Shown: positions 30,547 through 39,740, numbered from the stretch's first letter. The stretch: DNA of 64,000 bases from an uncultured Bacteroides sp. (GCA_900553185.1 USCT01000004.1:62001-126000), one strand, 5' to 3'. Made by a program: numbers and translations. Notes: generated by a model from the letters alone, not told the origin.

Positions 30547-32019
30547 TTAATCAGATTTACGGGTAGCCTCACGGGCCAGCCGACGAAAAACACCATCCAT
30601 ATCTTTCTCTTCCAACGTACGTTTCAGTTCATCCGGTGTACCCAACACCCGAATGCATCCATCTACCATAATGGAAACACGACCACAAAATTCAGCTTCA
30701 TCCATATAATGCGTTGTCACAAATACCGTGATTCCCCGGTCTGCCGCCTGATAAATCAACTCCCAGAATTGCCGACGTGTCTTTGGATCTACTCCTCCTG
30801 TCGGCTCATCCAGAAAAACAATTTCCGGACGATGAAACGTAGCGACTGAAAATGCCAGCCGCTGCTTCCATCCCAAAGGCAAGGACCGAACCAACGCTTC
30901 CCGCTCCTTCTCCAGACCCAGTTCAGCCAGCACTTCCTGCGTACGACGTTTGATTTCAGCTTCCTTCATGCCGTAAATACCGGCAAAAAGACGGATATTC
31001 TCCCATACTTTCAAATCATCATAAAGAGAAAATTTCTGGCTCATATATCCAATGTGCTTCTTGATTTGTTCCTGCTGGGTATTGATATCAAAACCTGCCA
31101 CCGTTCCTGTACCTTCCGTAGGATAGGAAAGCCCGCACAACATCCGCATGGCCGTAGTCTTTCCTGCCCCGTTCGCTCCCAGAAAACCAAAAATTTCTCC
31201 TTTCCTCACACTGAAAGAGATATGGTCGACTGCCGTAAAATCGCCAAAACGTTTCACCAGACCTTTCACTTGAATCGCATATTCTTCTCCCATGTTTCCC
31301 TCATTTCGCTGCAAGCCAGGCGGACAAAGAATATCTGAAAAACGTTCCAGTATAACCGCAGGAGTATCAATTCCCTTCAGCTGCCCTTCATACAAAAAGG
31401 CAATCCGGTCACACGACTTGATTTCATCCTGATAAGGAGTTGAAACGAGGATGGTAATTCCTTCTTGTTTCAATCGATACAGCATGGTCCAAAACTCTTT
31501 TCTGGAAACCGGATCGACTCCCGTAGTAGGTTCATCCAGAAAGAGTATCTCAGGCTTGTGTATCAACGCACAGCTCAAAGCCAGTTTCTGCTTCATTCCA
31601 CCCGAAAGTTTTCCAGCCTTTCGTTTTTTAAAAGGTGCAATCTGACGGTAAATAGGTTCAATCAAGCGATAATTTGCTTCAATGGTCGTCCCGAAAAGGG
31701 TTGCAAAAAAATCCAGATTTTCCTCTACAGACAAGTCCGGATACAATGAGAAACGCCCCGGCATATAGCCTACACACTTACGGATAGCCTTATAATCCGT
31801 TATAGAATCGAACCCGTTTACCATAATCTCCCCTTCATCAGGAGTAAGCAGGGTAGCCAGCAAGCGAAACAGAGAAGTTTTCCCGGAACCATCGGGACCG
31901 ATAATTCCGAAAATTTCTCCCGGCATAACCTCCAAGCTGACATGCCGCAATGCCTGCACTTTTCCATAAAACTTGGAAACATCCTGTATATGTACTACCG
32001 GTTTCATGGCTTTGTCCAT
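30547..32019 (-). CDS. Duplicated ABC transporter ATPase (YbhF-like)
   Basis: Energy subunit with two nucleotide-binding domains in one 490-residue chain. First domain: Walker A GPDGSGKT, signature LSGGMKQK, Walker B ILFLDEPTTG. Second domain: Walker A GANGAGKT, Walker B IVFLDEPTGG; its signature region reads RSLPLGWKQR, which departs from LSGGQ and may be a degenerate site. The start at 32019 has a GGAG seven bases upstream and overlaps the hlyD end by 16 bases; an ATGA-overlap start at 32007 is the alternative. Confidence 0.9.
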   Translation of the reverse strand: MDKAMKPVVHIQDVSKFYGKVQALRHVSLEVMPGEIFGIIGPDGSGKTSLFRLLATLLTPDEGEIMVNGFDSITDYKAIRKCVGYMPGRFSLYPDLSVEENLDFFATLFGTTIEANYRLIEPIYRQIAPFKKRKAGKLSGGMKQKLALSCALIHKPEILFLDEPTTGVDPVSRKEFWTMLYRLKQEGITILVSTPYQDEIKSCDRIAFLYEGQLKGIDTPAVILERFSDILCPPGLQRNEGNMGEEYAIQVKGLVKRFGDFTAVDHISFSVRKGEIFGFLGANGAGKTTAMRMLCGLSYPTEGTGTVAGFDINTQQEQIKKHIGYMSQKFSLYDDLKVWENIRLFAGIYGMKEAEIKRRTQEVLAELGLEKEREALVRSLPLGWKQRLAFSVATFHRPEIVFLDEPTGGVDPKTRRQFWELIYQAADRGITVFVTTHYMDEAEFCGRVSIMVDGCIRVLGTPDELKRTLEEKDMDGVFRRLAREATRKSD

Positions 32020-32909
32020 TTTACTTCTCCATACATCCCCAGTTTCAGGAAACCATCATTCTTTACCAGGATTTTTATGGCGTAGACCAGACTGGACCGT
32101 TCATCACGCGTCTGAATAGTTTTTGGTGTAAATTCAGCCTGCGAAGCAATCCAACCAATCCTTCCATCATACGTTCTCCGGTCCTCTTCTCCGTAATCGG
32201 CATACACCTTCACTTCCTGTCCCAGCTTTACCTGAGTCAACTGATCAGCTCCGACGTACGCCCGCAGATAGACCTGTTCCATATCTGCCAGTTTGAACAA
32301 AGGCTTTCCTACAGACGTCATTTCGCCAGCTTCCGCATATTTTGCCAATACCGTCCCACGCAACGGAGCTGTAATCCTGCATTTGGCCAATTGATCTTCT
32401 ATCTGCATTATTTGAAGAGTTACCGCATCACTTTCATCGGAAACTCCCTGATTGGCATTATTCAATGTAGACAACTGAGCCGCCAGCTGTCTCTTGAGTA
32501 CTTCCAATTGCGACTCGATGTCATCAACCTGTTTCTGAGTACCAGCCTGCTGGTTCAACAAATTCATAAAACGTTTCCGCTCCATCTCCGCTTTGGCTAT
32601 TTGTTCCCGGGTAGCCGCAACCTGTTTGGACACATCAGCTTTCCGGGAACCGATGGAACGCACATTCGCCTGAAGCTGAAGTTTTCTCAGATACAATTGA
32701 ACCGAATCAACCGAACCGACCACCTGTCCATAGTCAAGCAAATCACCTTCTTCCACATCAAGAGAAAGAATCCTCCCCGTAGCTTCTGCAGAAACTACCA
32801 CCTCCGTAGACTCAAACATTCCAGAAGCATCAAAATCCTGATCATTTCCTCCGCAGGAAGCCAATACGACACAAGCAATTCCTGCCACCATCCATAGAAG
32901 TCTTTTCAT
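32004..32909 (-). CDS. HlyD-family periplasmic adaptor, lipoprotein (YbhG-like)
   Basis: Membrane fusion protein linking the ABC permeases to TolC. Lipoprotein signal with lipobox LASC (Cys19). A biotinyl-lipoyl half (EATGRILSLDVEEGDLLDYGQ), a long coiled-coil hairpin (about 75-165), the second lipoyl half (CRITAPLRGTVLAKYAEAGE) and a beta-barrel domain follow. 301 residues. Three bases after the tolC stop. Confidence 0.92.
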   Translation of the reverse strand: MKRLLWMVAGIACVVLASCGGNDQDFDASGMFESTEVVVSAEATGRILSLDVEEGDLLDYGQVVGSVDSVQLYLRKLQLQANVRSIGSRKADVSKQVAATREQIAKAEMERKRFMNLLNQQAGTQKQVDDIESQLEVLKRQLAAQLSTLNNANQGVSDESDAVTLQIMQIEDQLAKCRITAPLRGTVLAKYAEAGEMTSVGKPLFKLADMEQVYLRAYVGADQLTQVKLGQEVKVYADYGEEDRRTYDGRIGWIASQAEFTPKTIQTRDERSSLVYAIKILVKNDGFLKLGMYGEVKWTKP

Positions 32910-32912
32910 AGA

Positions 32913-34169
32913 TTAATTATTGGTTACATTTTGTAAATCATAAAGTGCCTGCAACAACTCTATCTCATGCAGGACCTTGGTCTGCCTCGCCTGATTCTCT
33001 GCCGTCACTTCACGGAGCATTTCCGTTACAGACAGAGTACCGTTCTTCATCTTCGCTTCGGCAGACCGACGGATATTTCCCCGCAAACGAATCAGCTCAT
33101 CATCGTTTTTCATCAAATCACGCAATTTCTCCACCTGCCGATCATACTGCTCCTGCTCCATCCGGTTATTGAGTAAAAAAGTTTCCTGCTGCACATCAAC
33201 ACGACGACGATTCAAGTCAATCAGTTTCCGGTCGTTTTTCAGCGTATACAAGCTTCCGAAATTCCACGTCAATCGTACACCTGCCACGTAATAAAATTCA
33301 AATCCTCCTTTCAACAGATTCAATCCTGGATCACCATAAGCCCCCTGTGCAAAAAAGCCCAGCTTTGGATAATACTGAACCGACAATCCTTTCCGCTGTA
33401 CATCCAGCCGGGAGCGCTGCAATTCATACAATTTCAACTCCGGCCGACGGTTTTCTCCGGTTCCGGCTGATGGAATTTCCGGACGGACAAATACTTCGTC
33501 TGCCAACTGTTGTCTTCCCGTCAACCACCCCAATACACTGGCATAGGTTTTCCGGAAAGCCTTCAATTCACGTTCCGTCTGCTCAGCTCCCAACACCTCT
33601 ACCCTCACTGCATCCAAATCGGCCTGATTGGCAATTCCTTCGGCCACACAAGCCTGGACCTGTGCCAGATTCAGTTCCAGTTGTTTCTTCAGCAGCGCAT
33701 TCTGTTCCAGTTTGGCATCACACAGCAATACACCAAAAAACAGTTCATCCACACGGTCATTAAGCGCATACAATCCCACTTCCACTTCCTGTTGCTGTAC
33801 CGCATGCTCAACACGGGCTGTCTGCTTCCGGTTCTGCAACGCACCGCCATCCCAAATCAGCTGATTCACTTCCAGTACAGCCTGATACTGATCTTTCTCC
33901 ATCCCAAAATCAATTCCCGGAATATCGAATGGCAAACGTGTCACATCCGACTGATAAGAGACATTTCCCGAAAAACTCACCTGAGGCAAATATCCTTTTG
34001 CAATGTTTTTCAGGGTAAATTCTTCTGTCCGCTTAAGCAAATCCAACTGTTGGACAGACGGATAATTCTGCCGGGCCAGATCACGACAATCCTGCAACCT
34101 GAGCTGGGCCATTCCTACCACCGGCAAGAACAGACCATACAAACACCCGATAAACAAACCCATTTTCAT
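32913..34169 (-). CDS. TolC-family outer membrane efflux protein
   Basis: Outer-membrane channel of the exporter; 418 residues with a signal peptide (to about Ala21). Two repeated OEP halves rich in coiled coil: first about 30-215, second about 225-415, with the conserved LTWNFGSLY strand and KLRDLMKNDDELIRLR helix. Five bases after the tetR stop. Its presence in the operon distinguishes this locus from E. coli ybhGFSR, where TolC is encoded elsewhere. Confidence 0.92.
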   Translation of the reverse strand: MKMGLFIGCLYGLFLPVVGMAQLRLQDCRDLARQNYPSVQQLDLLKRTEEFTLKNIAKGYLPQVSFSGNVSYQSDVTRLPFDIPGIDFGMEKDQYQAVLEVNQLIWDGGALQNRKQTARVEHAVQQQEVEVGLYALNDRVDELFFGVLLCDAKLEQNALLKKQLELNLAQVQACVAEGIANQADLDAVRVEVLGAEQTERELKAFRKTYASVLGWLTGRQQLADEVFVRPEIPSAGTGENRRPELKLYELQRSRLDVQRKGLSVQYYPKLGFFAQGAYGDPGLNLLKGGFEFYYVAGVRLTWNFGSLYTLKNDRKLIDLNRRRVDVQQETFLLNNRMEQEQYDRQVEKLRDLMKNDDELIRLRGNIRRSAEAKMKNGTLSVTEMLREVTAENQARQTKVLHEIELLQALYDLQNVTNN

Positions 34170-34174
34170 AACTT

Positions 34175-34789
34175 CTAGATTTTTAACCGACTCCAGATTG
34201 TCTCCAGGTTCTCTTCCATACGATGCGCGATAAACTGAGACATTGCATCATGATCCAGATTCAAGATAGACTGCATGATCGGTTGGCCGATAATCGGCAT
34301 AATATTCAATGAAAATATAGAAATCATCAAATCAGAAGCCTGCACCGAACGAACTTCACCCTGCCGAACAGCCTCCTCCAATGCCGCTGTCAGATTTATA
34401 TACACCCTACGTAATACCGGTATTAAAATAGAAAAACAAACTCCACGACGTTTTTCATCCAGAAAAATTTCATTTAAAAGAAACAACGGCAAGCGCGGAT
34501 TGGCACACAAAAATTCAAAATGCGTACGAATTAAATCGGATAATTGCTGTTTAAACGAAAGCTTACTGTCGAAAACCGTATCAAGCGCTTCGGCTATCAG
34601 ATATACCTTCTGCCGAAATACCTGCTCAAACAAATTTTCTTTGGTACGGAAATAATAATGCAGCATGGCATGAGTTACTCCAGCCTTCTTTGCAATCTCA
34701 GTCGTTTTTGCCAAGGCGAACCCCTTTTCCAGAAATTCCATTTCGGCAGCCTGAAGAATCAGCTGTTCAGTGTTATCTTCCTTTTTCAT
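34175..34789 (-). CDS. TetR-family repressor of the exporter operon
   Basis: First gene of the exporter operon; 204 residues. The N-terminal helix-turn-helix (about 8-55; FLEKGFALAKTTEIAKKAGVTHAMLHYYF with the usual spacing) is followed by an all-helical ligand domain. A longer frame from 34960 is rejected because it runs across the promoter and operator; ATG 34789 begins MKKEDNTEQLILQAAEMEF, the standard family start. It probably represses its own operon through the palindrome at 34805. Confidence 0.92.
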   Translation of the reverse strand: MKKEDNTEQLILQAAEMEFLEKGFALAKTTEIAKKAGVTHAMLHYYFRTKENLFEQVFRQKVYLIAEALDTVFDSKLSFKQQLSDLIRTHFEFLCANPRLPLFLLNEIFLDEKRRGVCFSILIPVLRRVYINLTAALEEAVRQGEVRSVQASDLMISIFSLNIMPIIGQPIMQSILNLDHDAMSQFIAHRMEENLETIWSRLKI

Positions 34790-34804
34790 AGTGATTTCCA
34801 GTAT

Positions 34805-34818
34805 TAACAAATTTGTTA
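34805..34818. promoter_or_regulatory. Palindromic operator of the exporter operon
   Basis: TAACAAATTTGTTA is a perfect 14-base palindrome between the -7 element and the tetR start, at the expected transcription start. This is the classic place for a TetR-family autoregulatory site. Confidence 0.7.
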
Positions 34819-34822
34819 GACA

Positions 34823-34853
34823 CAAATATAAGAATTCTTTTTTACCCGACAAG
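34823..34853 (-). promoter_or_regulatory. Promoter of the tetR-tolC-hlyD-ABC operon
   Basis: On the minus strand CTTG (plus 34850-34853), a 19-base spacer and TATATTTG (plus 34823-34830). Confidence 0.7.
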
Positions 34854-35008
34854 AAACGAAATGAAAAAACATAAACATTCATTGCCGAAAAAGGAATCTT
34901 CCTGGGTTTAAATTCATGAATTTCCAGGAAAATCATCCATACGGTTTTGGAAGAATCCATAAATCTTATTTATTTTGTCAAACATTTGATTAACCTAACA
35001 AACGATCC

Positions 35009-35779
35009 ATGAAACTGACATTAACCATTCTCTGCCTGCTACTGACAGGCCTGAAAACCTTTTCACAAGAAACCTTTTCGTACGAATGCTTTGTTTCTTC
35101 CCAGAACGACACGCTACATTACCGGCAACTAATTCCAGCACACATGAAGACAGGCGAAAAATACCCTCTTGTACTTTTTCTTCATGGAGCCGGTGAACGA
35201 GGCTCCGATAATGAGAAACAACTCACACACGGTGCACAAATATGGCTGAACCCGTCGAACCGTGAAAAATATCCGGCATTTGTTCTGATTCCCCAATGCC
35301 CGTCAGACGCTTACTGGGCTTACGCAGAACGGCCGGTTTCCTTCCAACCGGCCGACATGCCCGAAAATCCTCCACTCTCTTCCGTATTCGGCACATTAAA
35401 AGAACTATTGGATAATTGGATCAGCAAGCCGGAAGTAGACAAGAAGCGGATTTACGTCATAGGACTCTCCATGGGCGCAATGGGGACCTACGATCTGACC
35501 ATACGCTATCCGGAACTCTTTGCCGCTGCCGTTCCCATCTGCGGTACCGTCAACCCCAGCCGCTTCAGTACTGCCCAAAAACAAGTAAAATTCCGGATTT
35601 TTCACGGCGATGCAGACGAAGTAGTGACCGTAGAAGGCTCACGAGCTGCCTATAGAGCCTTAAGACAATCTGGAGTAGAAGTATATTATACAGAATTTCC
35701 CGGCTGTCAACATGCCAGTTGGAACCCAGCCTTCAGCCAGCCTGATTTCATGAGTTGGTTATTCGGACAACGAAAATAA
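35009..35779 (+). CDS. Exported alpha/beta-hydrolase esterase
   Basis: Predicted carboxylesterase/phospholipase-like hydrolase, 256 residues with a signal peptide (to about Ser19-Gln20). The oxyanion segment is LFLHGAGERG (57-66), the nucleophile Ser154 in GLSMGAMG, the acid in GDADEVV (about Asp203), and the His235 in GCQHASW. Relatives act on acetyl or feruloyl groups of glycans, but no substrate is assignable here. Divergent from the tetR operon; a TAACAAA half-site lies at 34996. Confidence 0.88.
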   Translation: MKLTLTILCLLLTGLKTFSQETFSYECFVSSQNDTLHYRQLIPAHMKTGEKYPLVLFLHGAGERGSDNEKQLTHGAQIWLNPSNREKYPAFVLIPQCPSDAYWAYAERPVSFQPADMPENPPLSSVFGTLKELLDNWISKPEVDKKRIYVIGLSMGAMGTYDLTIRYPELFAAAVPICGTVNPSRFSTAQKQVKFRIFHGDADEVVTVEGSRAAYRALRQSGVEVYYTEFPGCQHASWNPAFSQPDFMSWLFGQRK

Positions 35780-35786
35780 AATAAAA

Positions 35787-35830
35787 AATCAGCCTGCGCA
35801 TAAACAGTCATGATGCCTGCAGGCTGATTT
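35787..35830. terminator. Bidirectional terminator
   Basis: AAATCAGCCTGC and GCAGGCTGATTT pair around a 20-base loop. The minus strand continues into a T-rich run (plus A-rich 35775-35787), so it can serve both converging genes. Confidence 0.8.
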
Positions 35831-35859
35831 ATTAAAAAGACAGAAAAATAAATTACTTT

Positions 35860-36660
35860 TTACTTTGTCAAAGGATCGCCTACATTCTGCAACAGAACCA
35901 TTACCTCAGCTCCATTTTCATCCATCAGCACAAAGGTACCTTCTGTCTGCCCCTTTGCAAAGGAACGAACCTTGTTCAATGCCTGCAGAATCTTTCCTTC
36001 CGTTTCCATATCCGGACATGACATCATGGTAGAAATTACCTGGGTAAAACGCAGAGAGGCAGGCTGGCCCGCTTCCTGTTCGAAACCGCCATTGATTACA
36101 TTGCAGCCTGCATTACCATGCATACGCTTTTCGTCCAGATTTAAGGCAATGAACGGAACATTTTCCGTCTGATTTACTTCCGTACCATCTACCTGCGAAA
36201 TAATCCATTCCCCTTTCAAATCTTCTATTGAAACAGCCGGTACTTCACGTTTTACCAGTGTAAGCACTGAATTTCCTTCGGCATCGGTCAGCACTACGCC
36301 TTCGGCTGTCTCACCATATCCGGTCACTTTATTCAGGGCCGCCAAAACTTTTGTTTCGGTTTCCATATCCGGACACATCATTCGGGTCGCACCAACCTGT
36401 GTGAAACGAATGCCTCCCGGATGAATAGAATCCAATTCAAAACTACCTAACAAGCGATTACATCCGGCATTGCCGTGCAAGCTTTTACTGGCCATGTCCA
36501 AACCGATATAAGGCGATTCATCCACAACCACTTTCTGCCCGTCCACTTCAACAATGTTCCATTCGCCCGACAAATCGACAACAGCCACTTGCTTACTTGA
36601 CTTACAACTCATCATCATACATGCAGCCAGCGCTGCCACACCTAAAATTGTTTTTCTCAT
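35860..36660 (-). CDS. Lipoprotein with two META domains
   Basis: HslJ/META-type lipoprotein of 266 residues; lipobox MMSC (Cys19). The META domain occurs twice: about 28-130 and about 145-255, each with GEW-x(n)-VDG, NAGCN and a C-terminal PDMETE...LNKV block. The repeats are clearly homologous, indicating internal duplication. META proteins are linked to envelope stress, but no activity is established. Start chosen at 36660 because it begins the signal peptide; the longer frame from 36723 has no sense there. Confidence 0.9.
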   Translation of the reverse strand: MRKTILGVAALAACMMMSCKSSKQVAVVDLSGEWNIVEVDGQKVVVDESPYIGLDMASKSLHGNAGCNRLLGSFELDSIHPGGIRFTQVGATRMMCPDMETETKVLAALNKVTGYGETAEGVVLTDAEGNSVLTLVKREVPAVSIEDLKGEWIISQVDGTEVNQTENVPFIALNLDEKRMHGNAGCNVINGGFEQEAGQPASLRFTQVISTMMSCPDMETEGKILQALNKVRSFAKGQTEGTFVLMDENGAEVMVLLQNVGDPLTK

Positions 36661-36803
36661 GTTATGTTTTATTTGGTTTCTTTCAAAAAAACAGAAAAAC
36701 AGACAAAAATGTTCATGAAACATTTTCTACACGCCCATTTTCATATTCTAATACAAAAATACGCATATCTGCCAAATACTGCATTAAGTATGAAAAAAAT
36801 TGT

Positions 36804-36811
36804 TATCTTTG
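36804..36811 (+). promoter_or_regulatory. -7 promoter element for the dehydrogenase gene
   Basis: TATCTTTG matches the consensus about 84 bases before the start codon. Confidence 0.5.
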
Positions 36812-36894
36812 CATAGTGAACGGTAACTTCATACCGGCTGATAAAAGACAAGCAAATAGATAAAAGTAAACAGATAAACAAGCAAAATAAATAA

Positions 36895-38088
36895 ATGAGT
36901 AAAGTATTGATTATCGGTGCAGGCGGTGTAGGTACCGTGGTTGCACACAAAGTGGCTCAACATCCTGAAGTCTTTACAGAAGTGATGATTGCCAGCCGTA
37001 CACAGTCTAAATGCGATGCGATTGTGAAGGCAATCGGTAACCCCAACATCAAAACCGCAAAGGTAGATGCTGACAATGTAGAAGAACTGGTGGCTTTATT
37101 CAACAGTTTCAAGCCCGAAATCGTTATCAACGTAGCTCTTCCCTATCAGGATCTGACCATCATGGAAGCCTGCCTACAAGCAGGAGTGAATTATCTGGAT
37201 ACGGCCAATTATGAGCCCAAGGATGAAGCACATTTCGAATACAGCTGGCAGTGGGCCTACAAGAAACGTTTCGAAGATGCAGGTCTGACCGCCATCCTGG
37301 GTTGCGGATTCGATCCGGGAGTAAGTGGTGTATACACAGCATACGCAGCCAAACATTATTTCGACGAAATGCATTATCTGGACATCGTCGACTGTAACGC
37401 CGGAAATCATCACAAAGCTTTTGCGACCAACTTCAATCCGGAAATCAACATCCGTGAAATCACGCAGAACGGACGTTATTGGGAAAACGGAAAGTGGGTT
37501 ACAACCAAACCGCTGGAATTCCACAAGGATTTGACTTATCCGAACATTGGCCCACGCGATTCATACCTGCTGTATCACGAAGAACTGGAATCACTGGTCA
37601 AGAACTTCCCCACCATCAAGCGTGCACGTTTCTGGATGACATTCGGTCAAGAATATCTTACCCACTTGCGGGTCATACAGAACATCGGAATGGCAAGCAT
37701 CGAACCTATCAACTACAACGGTATGGAAATCGTTCCTTTGCAGTTCCTGAAAGCCGTATTGCCTAACCCGCAGGATCTGGGCGAAAACTATGAAGGTGAA
37801 ACTTCTATCGGTTGCCGTATCCGTGGTATCAAGGACGGAAAAGAACATACTTACTATGTTTACAACAACTGCTCACATCAGGCGGCTTACAAAGAAACGG
37901 GTATGCAAGGTGTCAGCTATACCACCGGCGTACCGGCCATGATCGGTGCCATGATGTTCTTGAAAGGCTTGTGGAAGCGTCCGGGTGTATGGAACGTAGA
38001 AGAGTTTGATCCGGATCCATTTATGGAAGCTCTGAACCAGTACGGACTGCCATGGCATGAAGTATTCGACGGCGATCTGGAACTGTAA
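36895..38088 (+). CDS. Carboxynorspermidine/carboxyspermidine dehydrogenase (saccharopine dehydrogenase family)
   Basis: NADPH-dependent reductase that joins aspartate semialdehyde to a diamine in the alternative spermidine pathway used by gut Bacteroides. The Rossmann motif GAGGVGTVVAHK starts at residue 8, followed by the family blocks NVALPYQDLTIMEACLQAGVNYLDTANYE and GCGFDPGVSGVYTAY. 397 residues matches this subfamily rather than true saccharopine dehydrogenase. The decarboxylase partner is not in the window, so the assignment rests on sequence class. Confidence 0.88.
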   Translation: MSKVLIIGAGGVGTVVAHKVAQHPEVFTEVMIASRTQSKCDAIVKAIGNPNIKTAKVDADNVEELVALFNSFKPEIVINVALPYQDLTIMEACLQAGVNYLDTANYEPKDEAHFEYSWQWAYKKRFEDAGLTAILGCGFDPGVSGVYTAYAAKHYFDEMHYLDIVDCNAGNHHKAFATNFNPEINIREITQNGRYWENGKWVTTKPLEFHKDLTYPNIGPRDSYLLYHEELESLVKNFPTIKRARFWMTFGQEYLTHLRVIQNIGMASIEPINYNGMEIVPLQFLKAVLPNPQDLGENYEGETSIGCRIRGIKDGKEHTYYVYNNCSHQAAYKETGMQGVSYTTGVPAMIGAMMFLKGLWKRPGVWNVEEFDPDPFMEALNQYGLPWHEVFDGDLEL

Positions 38089-38109
38089 TTTCAGCCCGTA
38101 CCCCAAACT

Positions 38110-38117
38110 TATTTTTG
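38110..38117 (+). promoter_or_regulatory. -7 promoter element for bcp-recA
   Basis: TATTTTTG matches TAnnTTTG. The upstream element is not clear. A hairpin lies between this site and the bcp start. Confidence 0.4.
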
Positions 38118-38135
38118 CTAATTATAAACCCACCT

Positions 38136-38176
38136 GTAAGAATGAAGAATACGTTTCTGCAATTCTTCATTCTTAC
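38136..38176. terminator. Strong hairpin before bcp
   Basis: GTAAGAATGAAGAAT pairs perfectly over 15 bases with ATTCTTCATTCTTAC, 11-base loop, followed by TTTATATT. It may terminate the dehydrogenase transcript, or act in the bcp leader. Confidence 0.6.
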
Positions 38177-38192
38177 TTTATATTCCAATAAC

Positions 38193-38642
38193 ATGAACGT
38201 AGGAGACAAAGCCCCCGATTTTCTCGGCTTAAATGAAAAAGGAGAAGAAGTTCGCCTAAGTGATTACAAAGGGAAAAAAGTAGCACTGTATTTCTATCCG
38301 AAAGACATGACCTCAGGATGCACGGCACAAGCATGCAACCTGCGTGATAACTACGCAGAACTTCAGGCTGCCGGATACGAAATCATCGGTGTCAGCATCA
38401 ATGATGCCAAATCGCATCAGAAATTCATCGAAAAGAATGCACTTCCCTTTACCCTGATTGCAGATACTGACTTAAAACTGGTTCAGGAATTTGGAGTCTG
38501 GGGAGAGAAAAGCATGTACGGACGCAAGTACATGGGTACATTCCGTACCACTTTTATCATCAACGAAGACGGCGTAATAGAACGCATCATTTCACCCAAA
38601 GAAGTGAAGACCAAAGATCACGCCAGACAAATTCTTCAATAA
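38193..38642 (+). CDS. bcp: Thiol peroxidase Bcp (peroxiredoxin Q)
   Basis: Thioredoxin-dependent peroxidase of 149 residues. Peroxidatic Cys43 and resolving Cys48 in MTSGCTAQACN, five residues apart as in the atypical two-Cys class. APDFLGLNEKGEEVRLSDYKGKKVALYFYPKD is diagnostic. ATG 38193 is chosen; an upstream in-frame start at 38115 would run through the hairpin and has no family support. recA follows after 13 bases, likely co-transcribed. Confidence 0.95.
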   Translation: MNVGDKAPDFLGLNEKGEEVRLSDYKGKKVALYFYPKDMTSGCTAQACNLRDNYAELQAAGYEIIGVSINDAKSHQKFIEKNALPFTLIADTDLKLVQEFGVWGEKSMYGRKYMGTFRTTFIINEDGVIERIISPKEVKTKDHARQILQ

Positions 38643-38655
38643 AAACAATTGGCTT

Positions 38656-39717
38656 ATGGCAAAAAAAGACGAATTAGAATTTGAAGGCGGAGTGGAAAGT
38701 ACATCAACCGCAGCGCCAAACCCCAATAATGCCGAAAAGCTGAAAGCCTTGCAGGCTGCTATGGACAAAATAGAAAAAAGCTTCGGCAAAGGTTCCATCA
38801 TGAAAATGGGAGACGACCACGTACAGGAAGTAGAAGTCATCCCAACCGGTTCTATCGCACTGAATGCGGCCTTGGGAGTAGGCGGATACCCCAAAGGACG
38901 TATTATTGAAATTTACGGACCGGAATCTTCCGGTAAAACAACCCTGGCTATTCATGCCATCGCAGAAGCTCAGAAAGCGGGAGGCATCGCAGCCTTTATC
39001 GACGCAGAACATGCTTTCGACCGTTTCTACGCAGCCAAGCTGGGTGTAGATATCGATAACCTCTGGATTTCACAGCCAGACAACGGAGAGCAGGCACTGG
39101 AGATTGCAGAACAGTTAATCCGTTCTTCCGCCATCGACATCATTGTCATTGACTCCGTGGCCGCACTGACTCCGAAAGCCGAAATCGAAGGAGATATGGG
39201 TGACAACAAGGTAGGTCTGCAAGCCCGACTGATGTCGCAGGCATTACGAAAACTGACTTCGGCCATCAGCAAGACCAATACAACCTGTATCTTCATCAAC
39301 CAGTTGCGTGAAAAAATCGGTGTTATGTTCGGAAACCCGGAAACAACCACTGGTGGTAATGCCCTGAAATTCTATGCTTCCGTCCGTCTGGATATTCGCC
39401 GGGCTACTCAGCTGAAAGACGGTGAGGAAGTAATCGGAAACCAGGTACGTGTAAAAGTTGTAAAAAACAAAGTCGCACCTCCTTTCCGCAAAGCGGAATT
39501 CGACATCATGTTTGGTGAAGGAATCTCACGCAGCGGCGAAATCATCGATTTAGGAGCAGAGCTGGGAATTATCAAGAAAAGCGGCTCATGGTATAGCTAC
39601 AACGACACCAAGCTGGGGCAAGGAAGAGATGCAGCCAAGCAATGCATCCAGGATAATCCGGAGCTGGCTGATGAGTTGGAAGCTTTGATATTCGATGCGT
39701 TAAAAGACAAGGAATAA
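38656..39717 (+). CDS. recA: Recombinase RecA
   Basis: DNA strand-exchange ATPase, 353 residues. Walker A GPESSGKT (88-95), Walker B IDIIVIDSVAAL, loop 2 FINQLREKIGVMFGNPETTTGG, and the C-terminal domain. It has a short N-terminal extension rich in acidic residues before the conserved core. No inverted-repeat SOS box of a known type was recognised upstream. Confidence 0.98.
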   Translation: MAKKDELEFEGGVESTSTAAPNPNNAEKLKALQAAMDKIEKSFGKGSIMKMGDDHVQEVEVIPTGSIALNAALGVGGYPKGRIIEIYGPESSGKTTLAIHAIAEAQKAGGIAAFIDAEHAFDRFYAAKLGVDIDNLWISQPDNGEQALEIAEQLIRSSAIDIIVIDSVAALTPKAEIEGDMGDNKVGLQARLMSQALRKLTSAISKTNTTCIFINQLREKIGVMFGNPETTTGGNALKFYASVRLDIRRATQLKDGEEVIGNQVRVKVVKNKVAPPFRKAEFDIMFGEGISRSGEIIDLGAELGIIKKSGSWYSYNDTKLGQGRDAAKQCIQDNPELADELEALIFDALKDKE

Positions 39718-39740
39718 TCCAGTAACCCGATAATCCTACC

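Noticed and set aside
34190..34960. Longer TetR protein starting at 34960
   Set aside because: The extra 57 residues would cross the promoter and operator and do not resemble the family.
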